From NCBI GenBank assembly GCA_910890315.1, contig CAJVGD010000002.1, positions 2,777,226 to 2,841,225 of the forward strand: a stretch of DNA of 64,000 nt. The letters run 5' to 3'. Shown in pieces: positions 34,701 to 44,870 of the stretch. The number at the start of each line of letters is the position of its first letter. Position 1 is the first letter of the stretch. Made by a program: the position numbers and the translations under genes. The DNA is from Serendipita indica DSM 11827 (taxonomy: Eukaryota; Basidiomycota; Agaricomycetes; Sebacinales; Serendipitaceae). Under the pieces are notes generated by a model, which saw only the letters and a list, made by a program, of their open reading frames with translations, searched no databases and was not told where the DNA came from.

Positions 34701-35668
34701 CCTTTGGAGCGACGTTCCGACTTCGGGTCGCTACGAGCAGATGCACGAGACGGACCTCTGCGCGAGGTTGTCTCGATGGACATGGTCTGCATGAGCGACT
34801 TTGGCGATTCGATATATTCGGGTTCTTCGTCTTCTGCTTCTGCTTCTCCATCTTTAGGCGGTAGAGTTGGTGCCCTCGAAGTGTGGGTGGAGCGTCTACG
34901 AACGGGGGCGTCGTCTTTGGATTGTCGCTTGGAATACGCATCGCCCTCTCGTGCCTTTCTACGCATCTCCTCTTTGAAAATCTCCATTGTGCGTACCTCG
35001 TTGGGCTCGGTGGGATCGCCATAATAATCTCTGACTCCCGCATGGTCGCCTTTGCCGCCTACCCAAGCTGACGTCCGTGCAGTAGGGTCTGCATCGTGGA
35101 GTTGTGGACGCACATAGCTCTCGTTGAGTCGTCGCGCGTCAACAGGTGTTGGCAGGGCAGGCACGCTGCTGCTGTGCCTATGTTCTACAAACGATAAGAC
35201 TCAAAATATACACCCAAAGTGAAACCCACTCTTTGAAGGAGGCGCAATGCCTTCCAACTCTCTCTGTTCACGAGCCCAAGCCTCTTCAACACTCTTCTTT
35301 GCCTCTTGTACATCCGCATCATCTATAGCCCAGATAGTCTTCATCTTTCTATCATCCAATTCTCGAGATCCACCTCTGCCAGCGTCTTCGGCTCGCCAAC
35401 CTTTGTCTGCCTGATCGCGCTCTCGTGCCCATTGGACAACACTGACTTCCCAATCCCGCTTCAAGTCCCCACGCGACTTGTACGCGTAGGCATCTGTATC
35501 AAATCCCCCTCCCGTGTGCTCGGAGCCGTCAAAGTGCCAGGCATGCGACGAGTTTTCGACGGATGGAAAGTAGTCGCCCAGACGCTTATCCGCGCGTGAA
35601 AGCGCGAATGCACGTTCCAAGTCATCTTGCAAGCTCTTTCCTCTGCGTTCTGGAGCCTGCAAGGCCAT
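31709..35668 (-). CDS. Large disordered protein with tandem repeats, three apparent frameshifts
   Basis: About 1,250 residues. Start at 35668 (MALQAPERRGKSLQDDL). The N-terminal 150 residues look ordered (ERAFALSRADKRLGDYF, AWHFDGSEHTGGGFDTDAYAY, VSVVQWARERDQADKGW). An intron near 35210-35165 leads to HRHSSSVPALPTPVDARRL; another precedes SEKVPSIKQRP. The rest is Ser/Arg/Glu-rich, with two tandem repeats: a 12-residue VRSIPSEPDSEH unit in about 3 copies (34,550-34,650), and a 14-residue SFKTRETASLNRDA unit in about 5 copies (33,960-34,150). Frame breaks at about 33,968 (AGG to AGGG), 33,673 (AAA to AAAA) and 32,829 (GGGG to GGGGG) each close with one base. The protein ends EPPPPSESDFTD. No domain recognised; perhaps a scaffold or cell-cortex protein, which is a guess from composition only. 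Confidence 0.6.
33960..34150 (-). repeat. 42-bp coding tandem repeat (14 residues, about 5 copies)
   Basis: On the minus strand the unit encodes variants of ASFKTRETASLNRD. Copies begin at roughly 42-bp spacing (for example AGAGAAGCAGTTTCTCTCG words on the plus strand near 33,980, 34,022 and 34,063). The outer copies are diverged. The periodicity keeps the reading frame until the break near 33,968. Confidence 0.7.
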
Positions 35669-36120
35669 TGTGCCGCGCTGTACGGCGCGAACAGGTCCAA
35701 GTTGAGAGACAACCTGACGCCTGCTGGTGGGTGGCAGGCAAAGACAGGATTACAGATGGGTTCAGGAGAGTGAGAATAGGGATTATTGATCGATAGGAGT
35801 TATATTCACAGTGTGTCAACGACAGTGGCTATAGGGAACAGTCCTACATCGCTTTGAATATCGATTGATCTGGACAATCTCCGTGAGCAAAGCTTCCCCA
35901 CATAACCACAAACGGTCAAAAGGCCCACGTTTCTTCAGCGATCAAGTGGAACACGCCGCCACCGGTCGGCCAGAGATCGATTACTTACGGACCCTAAGAG
36001 ATTATAACATGCACCAATAGTCTGGTAAAGGCGTGTCGCTGTCCTAGAAAGCGCTGCGTCCAAAGCGGGCAAGCCCTGAATCTGCTCGCCCAGCTCTTGT
36101 TCCTCCACCTAACGTGTGCT
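35669..36120. other. Intergenic promoter region between divergent genes
   Basis: 452 bp between the start of the minus-strand repeat protein (35668) and the plus-strand fimbrin start (36121). It must contain both promoters. No gene, RNA or clear TATA box is visible. Confidence 0.4.
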
Positions 36121-38693
36121 ATGGCCTTTAGACGCTACGACGTGCAATCCGAGTCTGCACAGTCGAGCTGGGCCCGACGGCGGGCGTCGCTGCCTCCCAC
36201 TGGGCCCGCTGCTACTGCTGCTGAGCCTGCTGCGGCCGAGAGCAATCCTCAAACTCCAGAAGGAAGTCCAAAGGCTCCAAAAGCACTCTTATACGAGGCT
36301 AAACGACGGCCATCGTGGGGCGTCGGTCACCGTAGGAGTTCAAGCTCGAGCACGGGCTCGCAGACAAACTTGATCCCCATCAAAGACAAGCCCGCCGTTG
36401 AAAATCCAGCGATGCAAGCCCTCAAGCTGCAGAAGAAGTATGCGGGAGTCGTTACACAGGAGGAAATGTTAGAGTTGATCAACAAATTCAAGTATGTACA
36501 CTCCTAAGGCCAGTGGCCGGCCGCAGCAGCTCACACGGAAACACGTAGTGCGATCGACACGGATAGCACAGGACGCGTAACAAAGACGGCAGTCATCAAC
36601 GCTATTCAGAGCAGCGGCGCGGCCACCTATGATCGTGCACGAGAGACGCTCAAGGACGTCAGCGTGGACGCGTCGGGAAAGGTGGAACTGGAAGATTGGG
36701 TCGAGGTATTTAGATTACAATCACACCGGGATACACTCTTACACTGTCTAATAGCTCAACGTCAAGCTCAAGCAGCAGGCCCAGCCGGTGCTACCCACCA
36801 GAGCAGGCAAAGTCACCGTCAAAGGTTCAAATGCAAACGTCAGTCATACAATAAACGAAGATGAGAGAGAACAGTTTACCAGTCACATCAATGGCGTGCG
36901 TACTAGCCCTTGCCAAGTCCACCATACCTATTTACGCCCACTCTAGGTCCTGGAAGGCGACGAGCACATCGGAAGCCGTCTGCCGATACCAACCAATAAT
37001 ATGCAAATCTTTGACGAGTGCAGAGATGGCCTCTTACTTTGCAAACTCATCAACGATTCCGTCCCCGACACGATTGATATCCGTGTCTTGAACATGCCGA
37101 CAGCCAAGAGGCCCCTCAACAACTTCCAAATGACCGAGAACAACAATATTGTCATAACATCTGCCAAGGCCATTGGCTGTTCGGTTGTCAATATTGGCTC
37201 CTCTGATATTGCCGAGGGACGGGAACATCTCATCCTCGGTCTCATTTGGCAAATCATTCGACGTGGACTCTTGAAGCACGTCGACATCAAGATCCATCCC
37301 GAACTCTACCGTCTCTGCGAAGAAGGAGAAACCATCGACGACCTGCTCAAGCTCACCCCCGACCAAATCCTCATCCGATGGTTCAACTACCATCTCAAGG
37401 CAGCAGGATGGCATCGACGAGTGGCCAACTTTAGCAAAGACGTCTCGGACGGAGAGAACTATACCGTCTTGCTTAACCAACTCAAGCCCGACGAATGTTC
37501 GCGGGATCCGCTAAAGACGACGGACAAGTTGAAGCGTGCAGAGCAAGTGCTCCAAAACGCAGACAAGATTGGGTGCCGCAAGTATCTTACCCCTCCGGCC
37601 CTCGTTGCGGGTAATCCGCGTCTCAATCTAGCCTTCGTCGCCAACTTGTTCAACACGTGGCCTTGCCTAGAACCGCTTGAACCAGGACAGGATCTTGGTC
37701 CCGTCGACGACTTTGACGCAGAGGGAGAACGCGAAGCGCGTGTGTTTACCCTTTGGCTCAATTCGTTGGACGTCGACCCTCCAGTCTACAACTTGTTCCA
37801 AGACCTCAAGGTTGGTGTAATCCCTATAAAATCCATTCTTCTGCTCACATTTTCACAGAACGGTGTCGTCATTCTATCCGCGTTTGACAAAGTCGCACCA
37901 GGATCCGTCGTATGGAGACGAGTCTCCAAACCAAGAAACGTACCTGGGTCTCAAGACTTTGGCCAGAGTCCCCCTGAGAACGAAGACGAGGAAGAGACGG
38001 GTGTGACCCCGAATATGCCGCAGCTTTCGCGCTTCAAGTGTGTCGAAAATACCAACTATGCCGTCGACCTTGCCAAGGCCAACGGTATGCACCTCGTCGG
38101 TATTCAAGGTGCCGATATTGTCGACGGCAAGAAGACACTGGTCCTTGGTCTTGTTTGGCAATTGATGAGGTCGGTCTTATCGAGCCTTCTCTTTATTTCA
38201 GCAGCTTATATTGATTGTAGATTGAACATTACCAAGACGTTGACAGCGCTCTCTGGGAACAACAAGCCCATTTCGGATACAGAAATCCTCAAATGGGCAA
38301 ACAGCAAAGTGGCGACCAAGCCAGGATCCAAGCCAATTCGCAGCTTCAAGGACCCGTCCATCTCCACTGGTATCTGGTTCTTAGACTTGCTCGACGCGAT
38401 GAAACCTGGCATTGTCGACTATTCGCTCGTGTCCAAGAATCCTCAAGAGTACGAGGAGAAGAGGCAGAATGGTGTGTGCTTCTTCTCCATCTTAGATTTT
38501 TTCTAATGATTTTTCACAGCCAAACTCGCCATTTCGATTGCGCGCAAGATGAACGCGCTCATCTTCCTCGTTCCCGAGGACATTGTCGATGTTCGCGCGA
38601 AATTAGTCAGTTCTACTCGTTGCAGGAGTGTGTCATCTAACCGAATACTAGATCCTCACGTTCGTGGGCAGTCTAATGAGCTTAAAGGTTTAA
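36121..38693 (+). CDS. SAC6: Fimbrin/plastin actin-bundling protein
   Basis: Actin cross-linker of cortical patches and cytokinetic structures. The ATG at 36121 opens a Ser-rich leader (MAFRRYDVQSESAQSSWARR), longer than in yeast SAC6. An EF-hand-like region follows (QEEMLELINKFK; DTDSTGRVTKTAVINAIQ). Four calponin-homology domains: CH1 with IFDECRDGLLLCKLIND and MTENNNIVITSAKAIG; CH2 with ILIRWFNYHLKAAGWHRR; CH3 with FTLWLNSLDVDPPVYNLF and FKCVENTNYAVDLAKANG; CH4 with ILKWANSKVATK and FLDLLDAMKPGIVDYSLV. It ends ARKLILTFVGSLMSLKV, the last piece from a small exon after an intron at 38605-38651. TAA is at 38691-38693. At least seven introns; no frame errors seen. Convergent with a reduced paralogue, 159 bp between stops. 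Confidence 0.93.
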
Positions 38694-38852
38694 AGATACC
38701 CAGCGCTCTCAAGTCGTCTCAGGTAGATATAATGGGGCGTATCAATGAAATGTATAATGTTTACAACCCACGACGAGTCAACATCGGGAACCCTAAGAGT
38801 ACAACAATAAGTGAAATCGCTCATAGATTAGCGGGTAATGGCCATCCTCGAC

Positions 38853-40607
38853 TTAACCGCGGCTCTTGATTGAGTAAAGAAGCGCTCTGCGCTGCGCAAT
38901 GATACCCTCGTCGATGCCATAGTTGGCAACCTGGACGGGGCTCGTAACGAGATCCTTGCCTGGGATGATGAGGGGTGGTGGACTGGGTTTCATCGGTGCT
39001 TCTTTGGCTGCTGGCACAGGTCGGATGGGTTGTTTCTCCTTTGCACCGATGATCACCGGTCGAGGGTCGGGATTCGACAGTGTGCGTTTGGGTGCCGGCA
39101 CTTTGTATGGCAAGGCCATTGGCGTCGTCTCATGTCTGCGGACTCCTGGAGGGCTCGATGGCCGACTGCCGACTCGACTCGCGGGTGCCTTGACCTTTGT
39201 CTCAGGTGTAATCTTCTCCAGTGTTTCGAGAATGATAATCCCACCCTGCGTTCCAATAGTCAGTATACATTCATATTTAATCAAAAGAGTCTCACCTTGA
39301 GATCCTCAAACAATTTAAACGTGCCGCGTTCCATCATCTTGCTCTTGAGTTGGAGTTGAGTGATGCGTTCTGCAGTCTTGTCGCCTTGGTGGCCCGAAAC
39401 GGATGCAGCACGGTGCGGTACATCCTCGTCGTCATCACGCACAGACGCACGGGACATGCTACGGGGATGCGAATAGGGAGGCGGGCTCGTCGCCTGTCGC
39501 GAACGCGGGCGCACTGGCGCGGACAAAGAGGCGCGTCGGACCATGCCATTGTTGGGCGTGACGGGTCGATATGATTGTTTGGGTGGCATCGGTCGCGGCT
39601 TGTCCGAGGTGCCTTGACGAATAATCTGTCCCACGAGGGAAAGGATCAAATGCTCTCGCCCCTCTGCGATGTCCTGCGCGCTCATATTGACGACATTCAC
39701 GCCAATAGCTTCGGCTGCGAGAATCGCAATGTTGTTGTTTTCGGCAATCTGAAACTTGTTCAGAGCGTGGTTGTTTGACGGAAGATTGATATAGGTCGTC
39801 CCACGACGTCTCCTGACACCCATGACGCTGTCGATGGTACCAGGGAAAATATGGTCGATGAGCTTGCAGATGATGAGACCATCTTTGCACTCGTCGAAGA
39901 TTTGCATCGTGTCCGTCGGGAGCGGGAGTCTGGAGCCCACATCTGGATCCGAGGCAAGTGCAGTGTTGATGTATTCAATGATGCCGACTCTCTCGTCTTC
40001 GTCGAGCGAGTGCTGAATCTCGTTGTGCGAGCCGCGCATCTTGAAGGTACCACTTCGTGAGCCCGGCGTCATTTTCTCTGGTTGCTCCGAGCGAAGATGA
40101 CTCATAAACTAGAAAGCATGATGAGCGAGGAGAAGACTATCAGCTGCGGTGTCCTCACCTCGATCCACTCTTCGAGTCCCACCTTGTCCGTAGCGTCTGG
40201 TAATATAGATTTCATTGCGTCGCGCGCGCGATTGTAGCTAACGTTCTCCTTTGCTTGAGCAGCGTTGAATGCTGTGCTTTGCGTGATCCATCCGACCTTG
40301 GATGACGGAATTGCACTGAACATATTGGCAAAAGGGAAAAAGGTGCCGAAAGAACTACTCACGTAAACTGATCGATGAGTTCCGAAATTTCGTCCTTAGA
40401 AAGGTCTGGAAATCGCCGCCTTAGAGCCGCGAGCTGGGCGGCCGCTTGCCCAGCCGACTGGAGAGTCGAGCCGGATGGTAGAGGGATTTTACTTGGTGGT
40501 GGTGGCGGCACTTCATGTGCGACTTCCTTTGGCTTTTCTGTCGATTGAGTCCAGCGACTTGAGACGGAATCGCGGCGGAGAAGGGTTGGTCGATATCGAA
40601 TGGACAT
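38853..40607 (-). CDS. Reduced fimbrin paralogue with one complete CH domain and a CH3 remnant
   Basis: Start at 40607 (MSIRYRPTLLRRDSVSS). The N-terminal region parallels fimbrin's helical/EF-hand part (FPDLSKDEISELIDQF; YNRARDAMKSILPDATDKVG). After HSLDEDERVGIIEYINTAL there is one full CH1: IFDECKDGLIICKLIDHIFP, HALNKFQIAENNNIAILAAE, QDIAEGREHLILSLVGQI. Fimbrin would now begin CH2, but here a Pro/Arg-rich linker follows, and then FKLFEDLKGGIIILETLEKI, which aligns with the start of fimbrin CH3. The C-terminus is disordered (PAPKRTLSNPDPRPV) to the TAA at 38853. CH2, most of CH3 and CH4 are absent. Frames and splice sites are clean, so it is a functional-looking derived gene, not an obvious pseudogene. 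It lies tail-to-tail with intact fimbrin, consistent with an old inverted duplication. Actin bundling needs two ABDs, so it can hardly bundle alone. Confidence 0.8.
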
Positions 40608-41112
40608 CTTGGGGGCGAGCCGACGAAGGAAGACTCGAGGCTTGTCTGAGACACAAGGGGATGGATAAAGAGAAACGGGAGACGAGAGTACGCTGTGGTT
40701 TGCCCTGTCGAGAGTTCGCAGGTAATGTACGGATTGGCCTCGTGGCCTAGTTGCGGAGGCGTGCTGCTTTGAGGCCTCGACGGCCGTTGAATGCGCAGGA
40801 ACCCGCTGTACGAAGAGAATCACTGGGAGTATTCTGCACCACTCGATATACGCGAGTTACCCACACGGATGTGCCCCCGCCTACGGGCGTAAACACAGGA
40901 TGGCCACTTTGGCAAGGACAGGGGTACCCATCTGGTATCAACGAATCCCATTGGCTGTTGTATGTATTCAGAGACGATGTGGTGCGCTTACAGCGGCGAG
41001 GCTGGTTGGCGAAACCGGCCATTGACCTCGATTGACCGCTACGCAGTGCTGTGGAGAAGATTATGCCATTGGGACAAGCTACAGACTGCAAATGTTAAGT
41101 TATGCGCAAACA

Positions 41113-41780
41113 TTAGAATGGGAGTTTGGTTCCTGCAGTCCTGCCCGCTCTTCGCTGTACGAGAATCAGAGTGTGCAATGGCACCAAAGCGGTTTACTCA
41201 CGTTTCTCCATTCGTCTATACGCTTTTCCATTCCTTTCATCTGGGTTCGAATAGTATCCGCCTTCCCTTGCCTCTCCCGCTCGCTCTTGGGACGTTTAAA
41301 TGCAATCTTACGGCCTTCGTACATTCCAATTGTTTTTCGTGGCCTAGGCTTTCCAACCCAGACAACCTCCTTGGGTTCTTGGGATATCGACGGGTCCAAA
41401 ACATTTGCGACGCCGGCTACAGAGACGACATCTTCCTTTTTCTTGATTGATTTCAGTGCCTTGTCGACACCACCGCCCGTGATGCGCGACTGGGTTTTAG
41501 GACCAGGAGGCAAAAAGTTGAGAGCTGTCGGATCCTGGCCAGTTGCAACAAGCAGCCGGGCAGCCTTCAAGAGCTCTTTTTGTCTCCTGAGCGAGTATCT
41601 ACTTGGGAGACTCCTAGTTGAGGATGGAGTGCGAACTCCGGGGACGAACGGATTGTGAAGATGAGGTAATTGTCCGTTTGTAGCGTTCTTTGGGACGAAG
41701 AGCGGCTTTTGACAAAGTTCTCTGGCTTTAAAGCGTTCAAATAGCCTGGCTGCGCGGACGACGGTTGATGCTTGAGACAT
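41113..41780 (-). CDS. MRPL25: Mitochondrial large-subunit ribosomal protein mL59
   Basis: Two exons (41780-41202 and 41154-41113) give 206 residues ending TKLPF. The protein has RLFERFKARELCQKPLFVPK, HNPFVPGVR, and the core motif SRYSLRRQKELLKAARLL followed by NFLPPGPKTQ, which is the fungal mL59 (yeast MRPL25) signature. KEVVWVGKPRPRKTIGMYEGR and a long basic helix (RPKSERERQGKADTIRTQM) complete it. The last exon was chosen because it gives the short basic end and LPF stop usual in the family. It is divergent from an F-box-like gene with only about 40 bp between start codons. Confidence 0.75.
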
Positions 41781-41820
41781 GTCGGTACGATTCAACCTTA
41801 GCTTCCACCGTCACCACCGA
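41781..41820. promoter_or_regulatory. Extremely short divergent intergenic region
   Basis: 40 bp lie between the mL59 ATG (41780, minus) and the F-box-like ATG (41821, plus). An in-frame plus ATG at 41779 would make the two start codons overlap. Promoter elements of each gene must lie inside the other gene's transcribed region. Confidence 0.5.
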
Positions 41821-43165
41821 ATGGTCGGCCTCAATCTGGATATTATACATCTAATCCTTGATTTTATCTACTGGGAGGATAATGGGATAATCGACCGGAA
41901 CACTCTGGCCACAGCCAGCAGAATCTCTCGCAGCTGGCGGTTGCCGGCCCAAACAAGACTGTTCCATACGGTGACCATCGAATCGAGAGGACGGCTGTTA
42001 GCGTTTGGGAAGAGTGCACCACGGAACTCTGCAAGGGGACGCCAGCTTCGAGCGATGGTCATTGACCTCGTCTTCTACCTGTCAGGTCATAGTGCCATTC
42101 TCGGCCTATCTCCATATCGTTCTTTACTAGAACGAGACATGTTGTCACTCCTCCCAACGCTGGGGAGTCTATACCAGCTGAGAGTATGCTCGTATGCGTC
42201 TCAAATCTCCGTCGCCACGCAGCGAAATCTTTCGTCACCCAAAATGCCGCCAATACGCGCGCTCGAGGTGATTTATCTTGATGATCCACCGGATAGGGAC
42301 CATCGGATCTTCTTCCACTTGCTCTTTTCGATACCTACCGTCGAGCGCGCGTGGTTTGTTGGCAAGGGCACCTATCAGTGGCCTACATCGACTACATCGG
42401 TTGAAACTCGATCCGTGGCCCTGAAGGAGCTTCGAGTTAACCTGCTACACTCTCAACCAAGTGTCAAGGGATGCCAACTGGAGTGGTTGCTCAAACACTC
42501 CAAGGAGACACTGGAGGTCCTTTGTCTCTACGATCTGATATTAGACGAGTCAATGTCAGATTTTATCCTTTCCTATGCGCCTCGGTTGGTCTCGTTCCAC
42601 GTCAGTAGTAGCGGTCATTCCGACCTGGTGCATTTACCGACTTGGGTCAAGGCCATGACGCAACTCAAGGAGCTTGTTATCCGCAATGACCTGCCGTCAG
42701 CGGATTGCTTTCGCGTCACCACGGATCTAGTCCGCTTGATTGCGGCACTACCACCTACACTTGAGCACCTTGGCTTGCAGTGGACGACCATGCAGCTTTA
42801 GAGTTGGCATTCACTTGTATCAGTGAATGGAGGCGACAGCTGCAGAGTCCCTTACCTACATTGACGATTGTGCTGACTTCGATAAAGCCCCTGACTCAAA
42901 GGAACGCAGTGCCTGGAGTGGACAGACTGCGGCTATATTATCACAAGGATCCAGACGTAATATTTGCCATGGTAAGCACGTCGGACGTTGGATCCCTTTC
43001 TAATATGACTAGATGTCTCCGATGTTACCCAGCAATCACTTTCCCCGCCTCACAGACGCATCTCTACGTGGTCGTATGATCGCAGCGAGGAACGAAGGCG
43101 AAGATATTCGGCGAGATAACGGCCTATGGAGTACAGTACGTCGAGCTCTCTTGGGAGCCTCATAG
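41821..43165 (+). CDS. F-box-like protein, one apparent frameshift
   Basis: The N-terminus MVGLNLDIIHLILDFIYWED, followed by ATASRISRSWRLPAQTRLFHTVTI, is a good fungal F-box-like pattern. The rest has leucine-rich strands (LHSQPSVKGCQLEWLLKHS, TLEVLCLYDLILDE, AMTQLKELVIRNDL, LPPTLEHLGL). The frame stops at 42801, but the plus-one frame continues as AVDDHAALELAFTCISEWRR, which is the natural continuation; one extra G at about 42,777 joins them. An intron of about 46 bp after PDVIFAM leads to MSPMLPSNHFPRLTDASLRG and a clean end at 43165. The gene is therefore likely intact. Likely an SCF adaptor by family; target unknown. Confidence 0.7.
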
Positions 43166-43345
43166 ATTCAGTTGTCAAACTGCATGCATATATGAAGTCA
43201 ACCCATTGCAAATTTGGTGAGATTGCAACCAAGATAGCACTTCTTTTGAGACCTGCTCAGTGGCGACTAGATGTAAGAGAGCTGTAGTTGGTTTGATTAA
43301 AACTTGAGTGATTATAGTTATTATTTTGCATTGCCTTCCAGTATT

Positions 43346-43426
43346 GGGTTCGTAACTCAGTGGTAGAGTGCCTGCTTTGCATCTCGCGATTGCATGAAGT
43401 CCAGGGTTCGATCCCCTGCGGATCCA
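43346..43426 (+). tRNA. tRNA-Ala (TGC) with a 9-nt intron
   Basis: Acceptor stem GGGTTCG (43346-43352) pairs with CGGATCC (43419-43425) using two G-T wobbles. D stem is ACTC/GAGT. The anticodon stem starts CCTGC (43371-43375), with loop TTTGCA and anticodon TGC at 43378-43380. An intron TCTCGCGAT (43382-43390) sits at the canonical place after position 37, then T and GCATG; this stem has one C-T mismatch. T arm is CAGGG, TTCGATC, CCCTG (43402-43418). Removing the intron leaves 72 nt. A TTTT terminator follows directly at 43430-43433. It sits between two protein genes in the plus orientation. Confidence 0.85.
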
Positions 43427-43429
43427 TTG

Positions 43430-43433
43430 TTTT
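43430..43433 (+). terminator. RNA polymerase III T-run terminator
   Basis: Four Ts begin four bases after the tRNA discriminator base, the expected position for Pol III termination. Confidence 0.7.
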
Positions 43434-43584
43434 GCCAATGAGACTCGTTCTCTTTTCCCAATGAGACCGTTCTCTTTTCCCATGAGTTTGCGGCGATTCG
43501 AGGTGTGCTTTGTACGTTTTACTTGGGAATCAAACACTTGAAGCTGAGAGAGCCTCAAGCACAACTTGGAATCTTACTACGACA

Positions 43585-44506
43585 ATGCCGTCCGCCGCCC
43601 TCTTCGGTGCCACCGGTGCAACGGGTAAACATATTTTGAAGGAACTTCTCTCGAACAAGGAAATCACCAAAGTGGGCGAGTATGGTCGACGGGTGACGGC
43701 ATTGGACTCGTTGAAAGATGTTGACACGTCCAAACTCCACCAAAAGGTTGTGGATTTTGAGAAGATAGAAGAAGATCAGGATCTGAAGCAAGGCTGGGAT
43801 ATCGTCTATATTGCGTACGTCCTTGTGCCCCTTGCTAAACATGCCACCAACCTCTTTGGTAGCCTGGGCACGACGCGCGCTGCAGCCGGAAGCGCAGCTG
43901 CATTCGAGAAGATTGACAGAGAGTGCGTGAGAATGGGAGTTCACTCTGGATAGCTGAATTAAGAGAACCCTAGACATGTTCTCGCTGCTGCACGTGCAAC
44001 CAAGACGACTGGCACGCAACGTCTCGTGTACATTTCGTCTGTTGGAGCCAACCGAAATTCAATGTTCCTTTATTCAAGGTTGGAGAAGCACACCAGCCCT
44101 TGAACGTCTCATTGTTTCCGCTTTACAGGAGCAAAGGCTTGACCGAGGATGGTCTTTCGGCCCTCGGATACAGTGACACCATTATATTCCGCCCTGGGTT
44201 TCTCAAGGGTCGCGACACCAAGCAAGCCTTTATGGCAAATGCACTCGAGTAAGCACTGCCGTTCTGCGACCGTAGATGGGCACTCATGAACAACCCAGTG
44301 GCTTTATGAGCATTCTTCCGGGTTACAAGAACCATATGCAGATCCATGTCGCCGACCTGGGCAAAGCAGTCGTGACTGCTGGGCTGCTGGGAACCGCCGG
44401 CCTCCCCAAGGCGGCACAAGCGACTGAACAACCCGCAAATGGACACAAGTTTACATTGATTGGCAACGTTGGTGCACTTGGTCTGGCAAGCCTATCCTCC
44501 GCGTAG
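43585..44506 (+). CDS. FMP52: FMP52-like mitochondrial NAD(P)-binding protein
   Basis: Rossmann-fold atypical short-chain dehydrogenase related to yeast Fmp52 and TIP30. MPSAALFGATGATGKHILKEL has the glycine-rich nucleotide motif GATGATG. Four introns; after splicing: WDIVYIA-LGTTRAAAGSAAAFEKIDRE, HVLAAARATKT, RLVYISSVGANRNSM and TIIFRPGFLKGRDTKQA. It ends ALGLASLSSA at 44506. Substrate unknown; Fmp52 is mitochondrial outer membrane/ER associated. The 3' two-thirds of this gene (from 43972) is copied at 58079-58977. Confidence 0.8.
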
Positions 44507-44870
44507 GCCGATGTATCGGAACATCGCTTTGGCCTTGTGATAGCAATTGTCGCGCATCGCCATTGAACTAATTTTGCGTAATAGATACTCATTAAAATAT
44601 TGCAAACGATTCGCATGCTCAGGCTTGACCAGAGTGGAGGGATCGCCCATATGGGGCCCGCGGAAGAATTCGAGGAGGATTCTTGATGATCAAAACGCGC
44701 GAGAAATTCGAGAAATGTTAGCGTACGAAACATAAAAAGTATGATTCAACACACGAGACAGTAGCTACAACGCCCTGAGCCATAGCCGACCGGACATAGA
44801 TTCACCTCTTGTCCTCGACCGCCATCGTCCATTTACCCAGCGGGCGGCTTGTAAACGACGATTGGAGCCT
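43972..44870 (+). repeat. Direct repeat copy A (899 bp), covers the 3' part of FMP52-like gene
   Basis: Identical in length and nearly identical in sequence to 58079-58977 (constant offset 14,107, no net indels). Both copies start at AGACATGTTCTCGCTGCTG and end at GACGATTGGAGCCT. The repeat starts at the boundary of the third exon of the FMP52-like gene and runs about 360 bp past its stop. This copy is in its native context. Confidence 0.9.

Noticed and set aside
40747-41091. Overlapping ORFs on both strands (40747-41091 minus, 40751-41035 plus)
   Set aside because: No recognisable sequence, no splice support, and located between two minus-strand genes.
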